Of a stretch of 64,000 nucleotides of DNA, positions 7,592 through 15,865 are shown in pieces. The stretch is from the NCBI GenBank assembly GCA_041750975.1, contig JBGSYN010000009.1, forward strand, positions 1 to 64,000. The letters run 5' to 3'. Under the pieces are notes generated by a model that saw only the letters and a program-made list of their open reading frames with translations, was not told where the DNA came from and searched no databases. Each line of letters starts with the position of its first letter. The stretch's first letter is position 1. A program made the position numbers and the translations under genes. Source of the DNA: JBGSYN01 sp041750975. GTDB taxonomy: Bacteria > Pseudomonadota > Alphaproteobacteria > Geminicoccales > Geminicoccaceae.

Positions 7592-8572
7592 ATGGCACTT
7601 TCCACCCAAGAATTTCATTCTCTTCTGGCGCGCGTCGACAACGACAATCTGCCATCACGCGCCGCAGTCGCATCCTCGCGGTCCCTGCTTCGTGTCGTCG
7701 GACGGGGTACCGGGCTGGATCTCGATCTCGCCAACCTCGAAACGCGGCTCGAGCCGGAGACCGGAATTCTCTGGGCCACGATGAAGCACCCGGAAAGGGC
7801 CTGCTATACCCCCGAGACCATGGCCGATCTCCGCCAGCTGCAATTGCATTTGCGGACGACTTTCGACGATGCCGATGCCAGCGAGATGCCGTTTCGCTAT
7901 CTGGTCTGGGCCTCGAACGCGCCGAAAGCCTGGAGCCTCGGCGGGGATCTCTTGAATTTTACCTCGATGATTCGGAACGGCGACGAGGAAGGCCTGCGCG
8001 CCTATGCCCATCTCGCGATCGACATCCTCCACGACAACTATCTGTCGCTCGGCCTGCCGATCATGACCGTGGCGCTGATCCAGGGCGATGCGATCGGCGG
8101 CGGCTTCGAGGCGATGCTGACCGATGACATCGTCATCGCCGAGGAGGGCGCAAAATTCGGCATGCCCGAGATTCTCTTCAATCTCTTTCCCGGCATGGGC
8201 GCCTATAGTTTCCTGAAGCGCAAGGTCGGCGAGCAGAGGGCGCGAGGCCTGATCGAGGACGGCCTGACCCGCAGTGCCGAAGAGACCGCGCAACTCGGCC
8301 TCGTGCATCATGTCTGCAAGACCGGAGAGGGCGAGAAAACCCTGCGCGAACTCGTCGCCGGCAATCAGTCGCAGTGGCGCGCCAAGCACATTCTGCAGCG
8401 CGCCCAACGTCGGATCGACCGTATTTCAAAGCACGAACTGTTGGATATTGTCGATCTCTGGGTCGATCTCGCCATGGAACTCGAGCCGAGCGATCTGCGC
8501 CGGATGGATTGCCTGGCCCGAGTGCAGGCGCGCAAGGCGCAGCCGGCCCTGCAGATCGCCGCCGCCATCTGA
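7592..8572 (+). CDS. rpfF: DSF synthase, RpfF-type enoyl-CoA hydratase/thioesterase
   Basis: A 326-residue crotonase-fold protein closely matching Xanthomonas RpfF, which makes diffusible signal factor (cis-2-unsaturated fatty acid) from acyl-ACP. The stretch from GGDL through LIQGDAIGGGFEA, IAEEGAKFGMPE and LFNLFPGMGAYSF follows RpfF almost word for word. The two catalytic glutamates correspond to Glu173 (GGGFEA) and Glu193 (GMPE), 20 residues apart as in RpfF. It has about 40 more N-terminal residues than the Xanthomonas enzyme. It is convergent with the rpfC-like sensor gene, the same arrangement as in Xanthomonas rpf clusters. The start was chosen for its GGGAG ribosome binding site; an in-frame ATG lies at 7505. 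Confidence 0.88.
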   Translation: MALSTQEFHSLLARVDNDNLPSRAAVASSRSLLRVVGRGTGLDLDLANLETRLEPETGILWATMKHPERACYTPETMADLRQLQLHLRTTFDDADASEMPFRYLVWASNAPKAWSLGGDLLNFTSMIRNGDEEGLRAYAHLAIDILHDNYLSLGLPIMTVALIQGDAIGGGFEAMLTDDIVIAEEGAKFGMPEILFNLFPGMGAYSFLKRKVGEQRARGLIEDGLTRSAEETAQLGLVHHVCKTGEGEKTLRELVAGNQSQWRAKHILQRAQRRIDRISKHELLDIVDLWVDLAMELEPSDLRRMDCLARVQARKAQPALQIAAAI

Positions 8573-8584
8573 TCAATCGGCACA

Positions 8585-8633
8585 AGTGCCCCGGCGCAGA
8601 CGAAGCCTTCGACTTCGCTTGCGCCGGGGCACT
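8585..8633. terminator. Bidirectional hairpin between convergent rpfF and rpfC
   Basis: AGTGCCCCGGCGCA and TGCGCCGGGGCACT form a perfect 14-bp GC-rich stem; the inner CGAAG/CTTCG extends it across a small mismatch around a short loop. It lies between the stop codons of two convergent genes, as expected for a shared terminator. There is no clear T-tract on either side. Confidence 0.65.
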
Positions 8634-8720
8634 CGCTCATGGCTCGATCGCTGCGTCGATCGGGACTGCAGTGCCACGGCCGATCCCCAGTACCGCCTGA
8701 ATTGCAACTTCAGTGCCGCT

Positions 8721-11318
8721 TTATCGGATCGGGCCGCTATCCCTGCCGAGATTGGCCGGAACGCTTGCCGGCTTGGAAGTCGGGCCATCTTCGAGATAGG
8801 CCAGGAGCGCGTCCTGAACCCGCTCGAGTGCGCTGTTCAGTTTGGCGACTTCGATGGGCGCACGCATCTGCAGGGCATGATCGTCCAACTCATGCCATTC
8901 CAGAGCGAGATCGAGAATTGCCCGTGCTCCGATATGGGACGAGCTGCTCTTGAGTGCATGGGCCAGATCGCGGAACGCTCGGGCATCCCCTCGCATCGCC
9001 GCCTCGTCGAGACGTTCCGCCGTCTCTCGGGTATCGTTCAAATAGTCCTCGATGATGGAGGCGAAAAATCCATCGCCCTGGTCGAGATTGCGTAGCGCCT
9101 CGAGTTTCTTCGGCTCCAGCGGCTGGGTCATCTTCTCGAGTGCCGGATGCAGCAGCACGCGACGAAGTTCCGCTTTCCTGGGATTGGGGTCCGCCAGCAC
9201 CGGCGTTCCCTCGATCCGGCCGCGCGCCTGGCGCGATCCGATGAACTCGTCGATTTTCTCGATCAGCCTGAAATTGTCGATCGGCTTCGTCAGATAGTCG
9301 GAAAAGCCAGCCTGCCGACACGCCTGCAACGATTCCGGCGTAGCATCGGCACTCAAAGCGATAATCGGCGGCAAGGCCGTGGGATCGTTCATGAAGCGCA
9401 GCATCTTGACCGCCTCAAGCCCGTCCATCTCGGGCATGTTGAGATCCATCAAGACCAGATCGAACCTGCTCTCCGTAATCATGTCGACGGCTTCGGCACC
9501 GGTTCTGGCGATGGATACCCGATGGCCGGCCTGGGCCAGAATGCGCCCCAGAAAACGCTGATTGGTCTCGTTGTCTTCGGCCAGTAACAGATGGCCCGGT
9601 GTCTTGGCCTCGAACTGACGCTGCGACTGCTGACGCTTGTCATGGAGGTTACGGTCATAGGGTGCCAGCGCCGCACGCAGGCATCGCGACAGCCCTTTAA
9701 CATCATCGATACTGTCAATATCGACCAACGTCAGGCTTGGGTGGTCGCGTTCGGCGGCGCCGACAGCGAGGATATCGATCGGTTCCGACGGGGACAGGGC
9801 CATTGCGGCTTCGGCGACATTCGTCATATCCACCGGTGAATCGCGATGGGTGACGATAATACTGCGCCGTCCCTCGATCCCGGCGAGCTGATTGCGCAGA
9901 TCCCGGATATCGCCGACATGGTGGACGCGGGCGCCAAGCTGCTCGACCGTAACGCCAATTCTCGCCGACTCCTTAAGATCACCGATAATGATCACGCCGC
10001 CGCTCAGCGGCTCATCGAAACTATCGGAAACAGTGTCCCCCAGTTCCAGGGGTAATTCGAACCAGAAGGTCGATCCCGATCCGACCGCACTCAGCACGCC
10101 GATGCGTCCGCCCATGAGCTCGAGCAGCTCACGGGCAATGCTGAGACCAAGCCCGGTTCCGCCGTGGGCGTTGCGGGTCGTGTCCGAAGCCTGGGCAAAC
10201 TGCTCGAAAATCCGCTCCTGCGCCTCGCCTGCGATGCCGGGGCCGGTGTCATGGATCTCGAACCGGAGGGTGGTTGCAGTCTTCGAGATCGTCATCGGCC
10301 GGACGTCGATGACGATGCCGCCCGAACTCGTGAACTTGATAGCGTTGGCGACGAGATTGAGCAGCACCTGATGCAGCGATCGGACGCCGCCAACTAGCTG
10401 TACCGGTGTCGACGGATCGAGCCGCAGGCGGAGATAGAGCCCTTTCTCGCCGGCCTGCTGCTGCAACATGGCCCGCACCATCGCGAGCCTGACGTCGAGG
10501 TCGAAGGCCTCGCGCTCGACGACGAAACGGCGCGCTTCGATACGGGCGATATCGAGGACATCGTCGACGAGAGCGAGCAGGCTGTTGGCGGCGCCTCGAA
10601 TCGTCACGGTCATATCGCGTTGCTCGTGGTCGAGTCGGGTCGTTCCCAATAGGTCGCTCGTTCCGATCACGACGTTGAGCGGTGTGCGGAACTCATGGCT
10701 CATGGTCGCAAGGAACTTGCTTTTGGCCCGGTTGGCCTCCTCCGCCCGCGAGATGGCATCGGTCAATTTGCCGAGGAGGATGGCAAAATAGGCCGGAAGA
10801 ATGATCAAACCGAGGATCAGCCCGACATCGATGAACGGAATTGCGCGCCAGGCATTGTTAAACAGAACGATCAGCGAAAACAGGATGAGCGAAGCGACGG
10901 ACGCGACGAACAGATATCGCCGGCCGTAGCGAAAGCCATGGCCTAGGACGACCCAGAGCAGCAGCGGATAGAAAGGTGCAGTCACCGATCCGCCTATCAG
11001 CATCATGCCGTTCAAGCCGAGGATGTCGATCGACATGCCGACGTAGCGCCGCGCCGGATTGGGTGCGGGATGCCACAAGATGTGCGCGACGACGGCCATC
11101 GCGGCAATCAAGCTGCCCAGCGCAATCAGCAGGCCGTAGCGCAGGATGTCAGTGTGGCCGGGCAGATCCTGCGGCAACAGCAACACATAAAGGGCTATGA
11201 TCCCGGCGAAACCGCAACGAATGAGCGCTTGCTCATGCTCGCTGTCGGCGCGATTGGTCAATCGCCGGCGAAACCATCGCGCCATAGTCGCCGGACGCAG
11301 CGGCTTGGCGCGCGTCAT
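8721..11318 (-). CDS. rpfC: RpfC-like hybrid sensor histidine kinase (DSF receptor)
   Basis: An 865-residue hybrid kinase. Residues about 35-185 form a five-helix membrane sensor introduced by RRLTNRADSEHEQALIR, nearly identical to the RpfC N-terminus. The kinase core has the H-box MSHEFRTPLN (His208), the N-box NLVANAIKF, and G-boxes DTGPGIA and GGTGLGLSIA. A receiver domain has Asp625 in LMDLNMPEMDG, and a C-terminal HPt domain has His788 in AHALKSSSSHIGA. By homology it senses DSF made by RpfF and relays phosphate to a separate receiver, most likely the REC-PAS-GGDEF-EAL protein encoded just upstream in the same operon. Translation could also start at the second Met (residue 12), closer to the known RpfC start. 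Confidence 0.88.
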   Translation of the reverse strand: MTRAKPLRPATMARWFRRRLTNRADSEHEQALIRCGFAGIIALYVLLLPQDLPGHTDILRYGLLIALGSLIAAMAVVAHILWHPAPNPARRYVGMSIDILGLNGMMLIGGSVTAPFYPLLLWVVLGHGFRYGRRYLFVASVASLILFSLIVLFNNAWRAIPFIDVGLILGLIILPAYFAILLGKLTDAISRAEEANRAKSKFLATMSHEFRTPLNVVIGTSDLLGTTRLDHEQRDMTVTIRGAANSLLALVDDVLDIARIEARRFVVEREAFDLDVRLAMVRAMLQQQAGEKGLYLRLRLDPSTPVQLVGGVRSLHQVLLNLVANAIKFTSSGGIVIDVRPMTISKTATTLRFEIHDTGPGIAGEAQERIFEQFAQASDTTRNAHGGTGLGLSIARELLELMGGRIGVLSAVGSGSTFWFELPLELGDTVSDSFDEPLSGGVIIIGDLKESARIGVTVEQLGARVHHVGDIRDLRNQLAGIEGRRSIIVTHRDSPVDMTNVAEAAMALSPSEPIDILAVGAAERDHPSLTLVDIDSIDDVKGLSRCLRAALAPYDRNLHDKRQQSQRQFEAKTPGHLLLAEDNETNQRFLGRILAQAGHRVSIARTGAEAVDMITESRFDLVLMDLNMPEMDGLEAVKMLRFMNDPTALPPIIALSADATPESLQACRQAGFSDYLTKPIDNFRLIEKIDEFIGSRQARGRIEGTPVLADPNPRKAELRRVLLHPALEKMTQPLEPKKLEALRNLDQGDGFFASIIEDYLNDTRETAERLDEAAMRGDARAFRDLAHALKSSSSHIGARAILDLALEWHELDDHALQMRAPIEVAKLNSALERVQDALLAYLEDGPTSKPASVPANLGRDSGPIR

Positions 11319-11404
11319 TCCTGGACTCCGCCATCAATCAAGCGGCGGGGAGCCTCGCCAGCGATAAAGGGTTCATCTCGGCGACACTGGTCCAATGTGC
11401 CCTG

Positions 11405-13546
11405 CTAGCTGTTTGCCGCCCGAGGCAAGGGTCGTCCCAGGAAGCGTTCCTCGAAGTCCATTGCACATAAGGGCGGGCTGATGAAGTGGCCTTGCACTTC
11501 ATTGCAGCCCAGACTGCGCAATCGTTCCAGCTGGCTGCTCGTTTCCACACCCTCGGCGATGACGCCCAAACCGAGGCTGCGCCCCAGATTGATGATCGCT
11601 CGAACGATCGCGTCGTCATGATTGCTGCTCTCCAGATTGACGACGAATGAACGATCGATCTTCAAACGCTGCACCGGCAGCCGCTTGACGTAGGAAAGGG
11701 ACGAATAGCCGGTGCCGAAATCGTCGATCGACAGCGTCACCCCAAGCCGGTTGAGGTAGCGTAGACTGGCGGTCGCGGTGGAACTGTTATGGATCACCGC
11801 ATTTTCGGTGAGTTCGATATCGAGACGCCGGGGATCGAGGCCGGTCTCGCGCAAGATCCGTTCGATCAACAGCTCGACGCCTCGTTCCCGGAACTGGACG
11901 GGCGAGAGGTTGACCGAGAGCTGCAGATCGCGGTCGTAGGTTTCGAGCCAGTCGTGAAGCTGGCCGCAAGCATGCCTCAGGACCCAGGCGGTCAACGGTG
12001 CGATGAGGCCGATATCCTCGGCGAGGCCGATGAATTCGCCGGGCGGGACGACGCCGCGATAGGGATGGTTCCAGCGCACCAGCGCTTCCATGCCGGTGAT
12101 CTCGCCGGACGCGATATTGATCTGCGGTTGATAGTACACCAGGAACTGATCGCCGGCGAGTGCCTGGCGCAATTCCCGCTCGAGGGTGACCGCGCGGCGT
12201 GCCGCAATATTCATTTCGGACGCGAAGAACCGATAGCAGTCGCGCCCCGAAGCCTTGGCGCGATACATCGCGAGATCGGCATTCTTCATCAAGATTTCCG
12301 GTGTCTTGCCGTCCGCCGGAAACATCGTGATGCCGACGCTTGCACTCAAATGAACTTCGTTCTCCCCGACATGGAACGGCTCGGCAAACGCCTCGTTCAG
12401 CCGTCTCGACAATTCCGCCGCATCCTCCGGCCGCTGCGTGCCGATCTGCAGGATGGCGAATTCGTCGCTGCTCAATCTGGCGATCGTGTCGGTTGTGCGA
12501 AGTTTGCTTTCGAGACGTTTGGCGACGGCGTGCAGCAGTTGATCGCCGAACGCCGTGTTGAAGGCGTCGTTGATACCCTTGAAGCGGTCGAGATCGACCA
12601 GCAGAACCGACACCATTTCGTGGTGCCGTCGCGCCCTCGCCAATTCCTCTTCCAGCCGCTTCGCGAAGTAGTCGGCATTGGGCAGGGTCGTCAATTCGTC
12701 GAACTGGCTGACGCGACTGCCGGCGCGGTCCTGGCCGTTGAGTTCGCTGATATCGACCGAGATCGTCAGGATCTTCGTAATCTCGCCGTTCCGGACGATC
12801 GGCGCCTTCGAAACGACAAACGAACGGAGTCCTTCGTTTTCGCCGAAGCTCTCATAGCGTGGCCCCGACAAGGGCCGGCCGGTCTGCAGTATCTTCTCGT
12901 TGAGCACGCGGTGGCGCAGGGCATAGTCTTCGCCGAACGCCTCATTGAGCGACGTGCCCAATATTTCTGACCGCGTCTTGCCGAACAAGCGCTCCTGGGC
13001 GGCATTGACGACGACAACGCGATTGCGGGCGTCCACCGCATAGATGGCTGCAGGCACCGCATCGAGATAAAGCTGTAGCTGGGCGTCCGGCGCCTGGGTT
13101 TCATTACCTTGCTGTTCGGACAGCGCCCGTTCCAGGCTTGCGGCCCTGGACGCCAGCATTTTTTGCTGGCGTCGCAGTGTCAGCAGATTGCGGGCGCGCG
13201 CCTTGAATTCGAGATGGTCGACCGGATGAATCAAAAAGTCGGTCGCACCTGCCTCCAGCGCCCGGTAGCGATACTCCTGATCGCCATAGGCGGTGACAAC
13301 GATAATCGGGACTTCTTCATAGGCAGGCTGGCGGCGCAGCGTGGTAATGAACTCGGGACCGTTCATGCCGGGCATGTTGAAATCGGTGACGATCAGATCC
13401 GCGATATCGTCGGTTGCCATTGCGGCAAGCGCCTGGTTGGGACTGGCGTAGGCCTCGGTCCGAATCCCTTCCTCAATCGTCTGGGCCAGACGGGTGAAGA
13501 TATTGCGATTGGTTACCCGATCGTCGACGACGACGATTTTGGTCAT
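11405..13546 (-). CDS. Response regulator with REC, PAS, degenerate GGDEF and EAL domains
   Basis: A 713-residue c-di-GMP regulator. REC domain at 1-125 with phospho-acceptor Asp55 (VTDFNMPGMNG); PAS about 155-270; GGDEF-family domain about 275-440 with SSDEF (359-363) instead of GGDEF; EAL domain about 455-710. The EAL phosphodiesterase residues are all visible: EALVRW, LSVNLSP, IELTEN, IDDFGTG, LKIDRSF and IAEGVET. The protein is therefore predicted to degrade c-di-GMP, with a GGDEF domain that probably does not synthesise it. It is 86 bp upstream of the rpfC-like gene in the same orientation and occupies the position of rpfG, whose usual output is an HD-GYP phosphodiesterase. The start follows a 316-bp leader. 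Confidence 0.88.
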   Translation of the reverse strand: MTKIVVVDDRVTNRNIFTRLAQTIEEGIRTEAYASPNQALAAMATDDIADLIVTDFNMPGMNGPEFITTLRRQPAYEEVPIIVVTAYGDQEYRYRALEAGATDFLIHPVDHLEFKARARNLLTLRRQQKMLASRAASLERALSEQQGNETQAPDAQLQLYLDAVPAAIYAVDARNRVVVVNAAQERLFGKTRSEILGTSLNEAFGEDYALRHRVLNEKILQTGRPLSGPRYESFGENEGLRSFVVSKAPIVRNGEITKILTISVDISELNGQDRAGSRVSQFDELTTLPNADYFAKRLEEELARARRHHEMVSVLLVDLDRFKGINDAFNTAFGDQLLHAVAKRLESKLRTTDTIARLSSDEFAILQIGTQRPEDAAELSRRLNEAFAEPFHVGENEVHLSASVGITMFPADGKTPEILMKNADLAMYRAKASGRDCYRFFASEMNIAARRAVTLERELRQALAGDQFLVYYQPQINIASGEITGMEALVRWNHPYRGVVPPGEFIGLAEDIGLIAPLTAWVLRHACGQLHDWLETYDRDLQLSVNLSPVQFRERGVELLIERILRETGLDPRRLDIELTENAVIHNSSTATASLRYLNRLGVTLSIDDFGTGYSSLSYVKRLPVQRLKIDRSFVVNLESSNHDDAIVRAIINLGRSLGLGVIAEGVETSSQLERLRSLGCNEVQGHFISPPLCAMDFEERFLGRPLPRAANS

Positions 13547-13862
13547 TCGATTGCCTTTGCCCTGATCGATCGAAGCGAGCCGCCAACGGGCTCGCTCGAA
13601 CCATTTTCGGGACCACCAACCATCCGAACGCGTGGTCCATCAGCTTTCACAATGGCAAACCAACCGTGAACATCGGTAGATAGTCACCTTAAGCTCGAGC
13701 GTATAGCAATGGATGCCACAACCGTCGATCTTCGTAGCTTAGTATCGCCACGGTGACTTATCAAGTTTAACGCGAATATCTGCATGAGCTAATTACCTTT
13801 TTCTTGTTAGCGCCATGCCATAGTGCCTGACGACTCACCTCCGGCCTCGAATTTCGCGGGCC
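13547..13862. promoter_or_regulatory. Divergent intergenic region with a hairpin
   Basis: This 316-bp spacer separates the REC-PAS-GGDEF-EAL/rpfC operon (leftward) from the ZorA-like gene (rightward) and should contain both promoters. AGCGAGCC and GGCTCGCT form an 8-bp stem at about 13574-13597 in the leader of the leftward operon. The right part (13690-13820) is AT-rich. No gene or known RNA motif was recognised. Confidence 0.4.
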
Positions 13863-14744
13863 GTGCATTTAGGGTTCTCGTCGGTGTGGCCTCGGGAGCG
13901 GGGCCTTTGGGGAGCTTGGGCGATTATCCAGATCATCGATCTCTTATCGCGACCGGAAACGCCATGGGTGGTTTCGCTGCTGATGATCATCGGGGCGACG
14001 CTGGCCGGCTGGTTCTTTTCGACCCGGCTGCGACAGTTGCTGGGCGGGGTCGATGCCGCCATCGCGGCCGTTGAGCAAGCCGATGGTATCGGCAGCTTTC
14101 GCCAGCGTTTCGCCACGATCTACAAGTCTCTTGCCGACAACCCGGCAGTCGGCGATGCCTGGCGCGGCTACGCCCCGACCTTGTCCCTCGCGATCAATGC
14201 CGATGCTGTCGGCTACGCGCGACGCCCGCGGGAAGACTTCAACGAGGTGTTGTTCGGGCAGGCCGGTATCAATCTCAGGCTCTGGCACGCCCTGCCCAAC
14301 ATCATGGTCGGGGTCGGTCTCTTCTTCACCTTTCTCGGCTTGATCGCCGCTCTCTTCTTCGCCAGCCGCGGCGTGGCCGCCGCCGATATTGCCCTGGCCC
14401 AGGCGGCGCTGCGCGATCTGCTGGCCGCGGCAACGTTCAAATTCGTGACCTCGGTGGTCGGGCTGGGCAGTTCGATTGTGCTGAACCTTGCGGAAAAGGC
14501 GCAACTGCACCGCTTCCAACGTCGCACGTCCCATCTTTGCGCTGCGCTCGAAGCCCGCATGGTGCCGCTCACCAATGAGCGGCTGGCCGAGGCGCAATTG
14601 CAGGAAATGCGCCTGCAGACCGCCAAGCTCGACGGTTTGCGACGCCAGTTGCTTGCGATCGATCAGCCAACGCCCGAGCTACGGACCGGCGAGACGTCGA
14701 AACCGGCGCTCACGGCCGTGACTCGAGCACCGGCGGCGCGTTAG
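13863..14744 (+). CDS. ZorA-like MotA/ExbB-family membrane protein
   Basis: A 293-residue protein resembling the motor part of ZorA from Zorya anti-phage systems. Membrane segments lie near residues 35-55, 146-168 and 190-212. ZorA-like features include FRQRFATIYKSLADNP, the INLRLWHALPNIMVGVGLFF entry into the second helix, and the third helix FVTSVVGLGSSIVLNLAEK. Known ZorA proteins have a very long cytoplasmic C-terminal tail; here only about 80 residues follow the last helix. It lies 2 bp before the ZorB-like gene, so the two should form a proton-driven stator-like complex. The start is a GTG; another GTG lies six codons further in. Confidence 0.75.
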   Translation: MHLGFSSVWPRERGLWGAWAIIQIIDLLSRPETPWVVSLLMIIGATLAGWFFSTRLRQLLGGVDAAIAAVEQADGIGSFRQRFATIYKSLADNPAVGDAWRGYAPTLSLAINADAVGYARRPREDFNEVLFGQAGINLRLWHALPNIMVGVGLFFTFLGLIAALFFASRGVAAADIALAQAALRDLLAAATFKFVTSVVGLGSSIVLNLAEKAQLHRFQRRTSHLCAALEARMVPLTNERLAEAQLQEMRLQTAKLDGLRRQLLAIDQPTPELRTGETSKPALTAVTRAPAAR

Positions 14745-14746
14745 CC

Positions 14747-15655
14747 ATGATACGTCCGGTCGAACTCGATCAGGGCGGCGCATTCGGGCGAGCCGATGAC
14801 GACAGCTATCTGGCGTCGGTCAGCGATCTGGTTATCGGTCTCCTATTCATCTTCATCATTCTGCTCATGGCCTACGGTTTCAACTACCGGCAGGCGGAGA
14901 CCAACCAGCGAGAAACCCTGACGGCACTCGCCGCAGAACGCGATGCGCTCGAGACCGAGCGCGACGAATTGGGCTTGCAGGCGAAGGCTCTCGCCGCAGA
15001 GCGGGACCGGCTGTTCGCGCTGACGCGTGAATTGGAGGCCGTTGCCCTTGCCGTCGAGGCTCGTCATGAGCGCCGCAGCACTCTGCTCGAGGAGATCAGG
15101 GCCTATCTCGCGGCCAGGGAGGTCATCGTCTCGATCGAGCCCGAGAACGGCATTCTCCGACTGCCCGAAGCGTTGCTGTTCGCCACCGGCGATGCCGTGC
15201 TGCGGCGGGAGGGGGCCCGTGCCGTCTCTGTTCTGGCCGAGGTCTTGCAAGAGGTGCTGCCATGCTACAGCGAGGCGGCGCCGGAGTTACGTATCGCCTG
15301 CTCCGGGAGTGCGACACCTATTCTCGAAGCGGTGCTGGTCGAGGGCCATACGGACCAGCGACCGATCGCCACCCTGGAGTTTCGCGACAACTGGCAGCTC
15401 GGCGCGATCCGCGGCATCAACATGTTCAGGGCGCTGACCGATGCGCAGCCGGACCTCGAGGGCTTGCGCAATCCAACCGGCCAGCCACTGCTCGGCGTCA
15501 GCAGTTACGAGGCGAGGCGACCGATCGGCGATCCGTCGAGTGAACCGGGACGTGCCCAAAACCGACGGATCGATCTACGATTCATCGTCGCCGCGCCCGA
15601 TGCGAGCGACCTCCAGACATTGCATGAGGACGCCAGCGAAAGAATCCGGCAATAA
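14747..15655 (+). CDS. ZorB-like MotB/OmpA-family protein
   Basis: A 302-residue partner of the ZorA-like protein. A single N-terminal helix (residues about 27-45) begins with VSDLVIGLLFIFI; Asp27 is placed like the proton-carrying aspartate of MotB and ZorB. A charged coiled-coil region (about 50-115, repeating AAERDxLxxE) leads to a periplasmic OmpA-like peptidoglycan-binding domain with VEGHTDQRPI and a C-terminal RAQNRRIDLRF. It is followed by a terminator-like hairpin, so zorAB-like genes form a two-gene unit. No ZorC, ZorD or ZorE homologue is adjacent. Confidence 0.78.
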   Translation: MIRPVELDQGGAFGRADDDSYLASVSDLVIGLLFIFIILLMAYGFNYRQAETNQRETLTALAAERDALETERDELGLQAKALAAERDRLFALTRELEAVALAVEARHERRSTLLEEIRAYLAAREVIVSIEPENGILRLPEALLFATGDAVLRREGARAVSVLAEVLQEVLPCYSEAAPELRIACSGSATPILEAVLVEGHTDQRPIATLEFRDNWQLGAIRGINMFRALTDAQPDLEGLRNPTGQPLLGVSSYEARRPIGDPSSEPGRAQNRRIDLRFIVAAPDASDLQTLHEDASERIRQ

Positions 15656-15671
15656 AGTGTATTGACCCGGT

Positions 15672-15699
15672 GGGAGGTTCCTCTTTCGAGCAACCTCCC
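15672..15699 (+). terminator. Hairpin after the ZorB-like gene
   Basis: GGGAGGTT and AACCTCCC form a perfect 8-bp stem around a 12-nt loop, 16 bp after the ZorB-like stop codon. It is followed by a short TTACC rather than a long T-run, so it is a moderate terminator candidate that would end the two-gene unit. Confidence 0.55.
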
Positions 15700-15865
15700 T
15701 TACCAGGGTCATCTCTACCGTCAGTTGTCGATCCCCGACCGGAGCCGAAAATCGACATCGCCTGATTGCTGGAAAATCATTGTATGAGCAAGCGATGAAA
15801 TCAGAAGTTGAATTGACGATCGCAACGCCTGCCCGCCCGAGTCTTCCCGGGCAGCGTCGATCCTG

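Noticed and set aside
13863..15655. Complete Zorya defence system
   Set aside because: Only the motor pair is present; neighbours are FIST, Nudix and rpf genes, with no ZorC/D/E.
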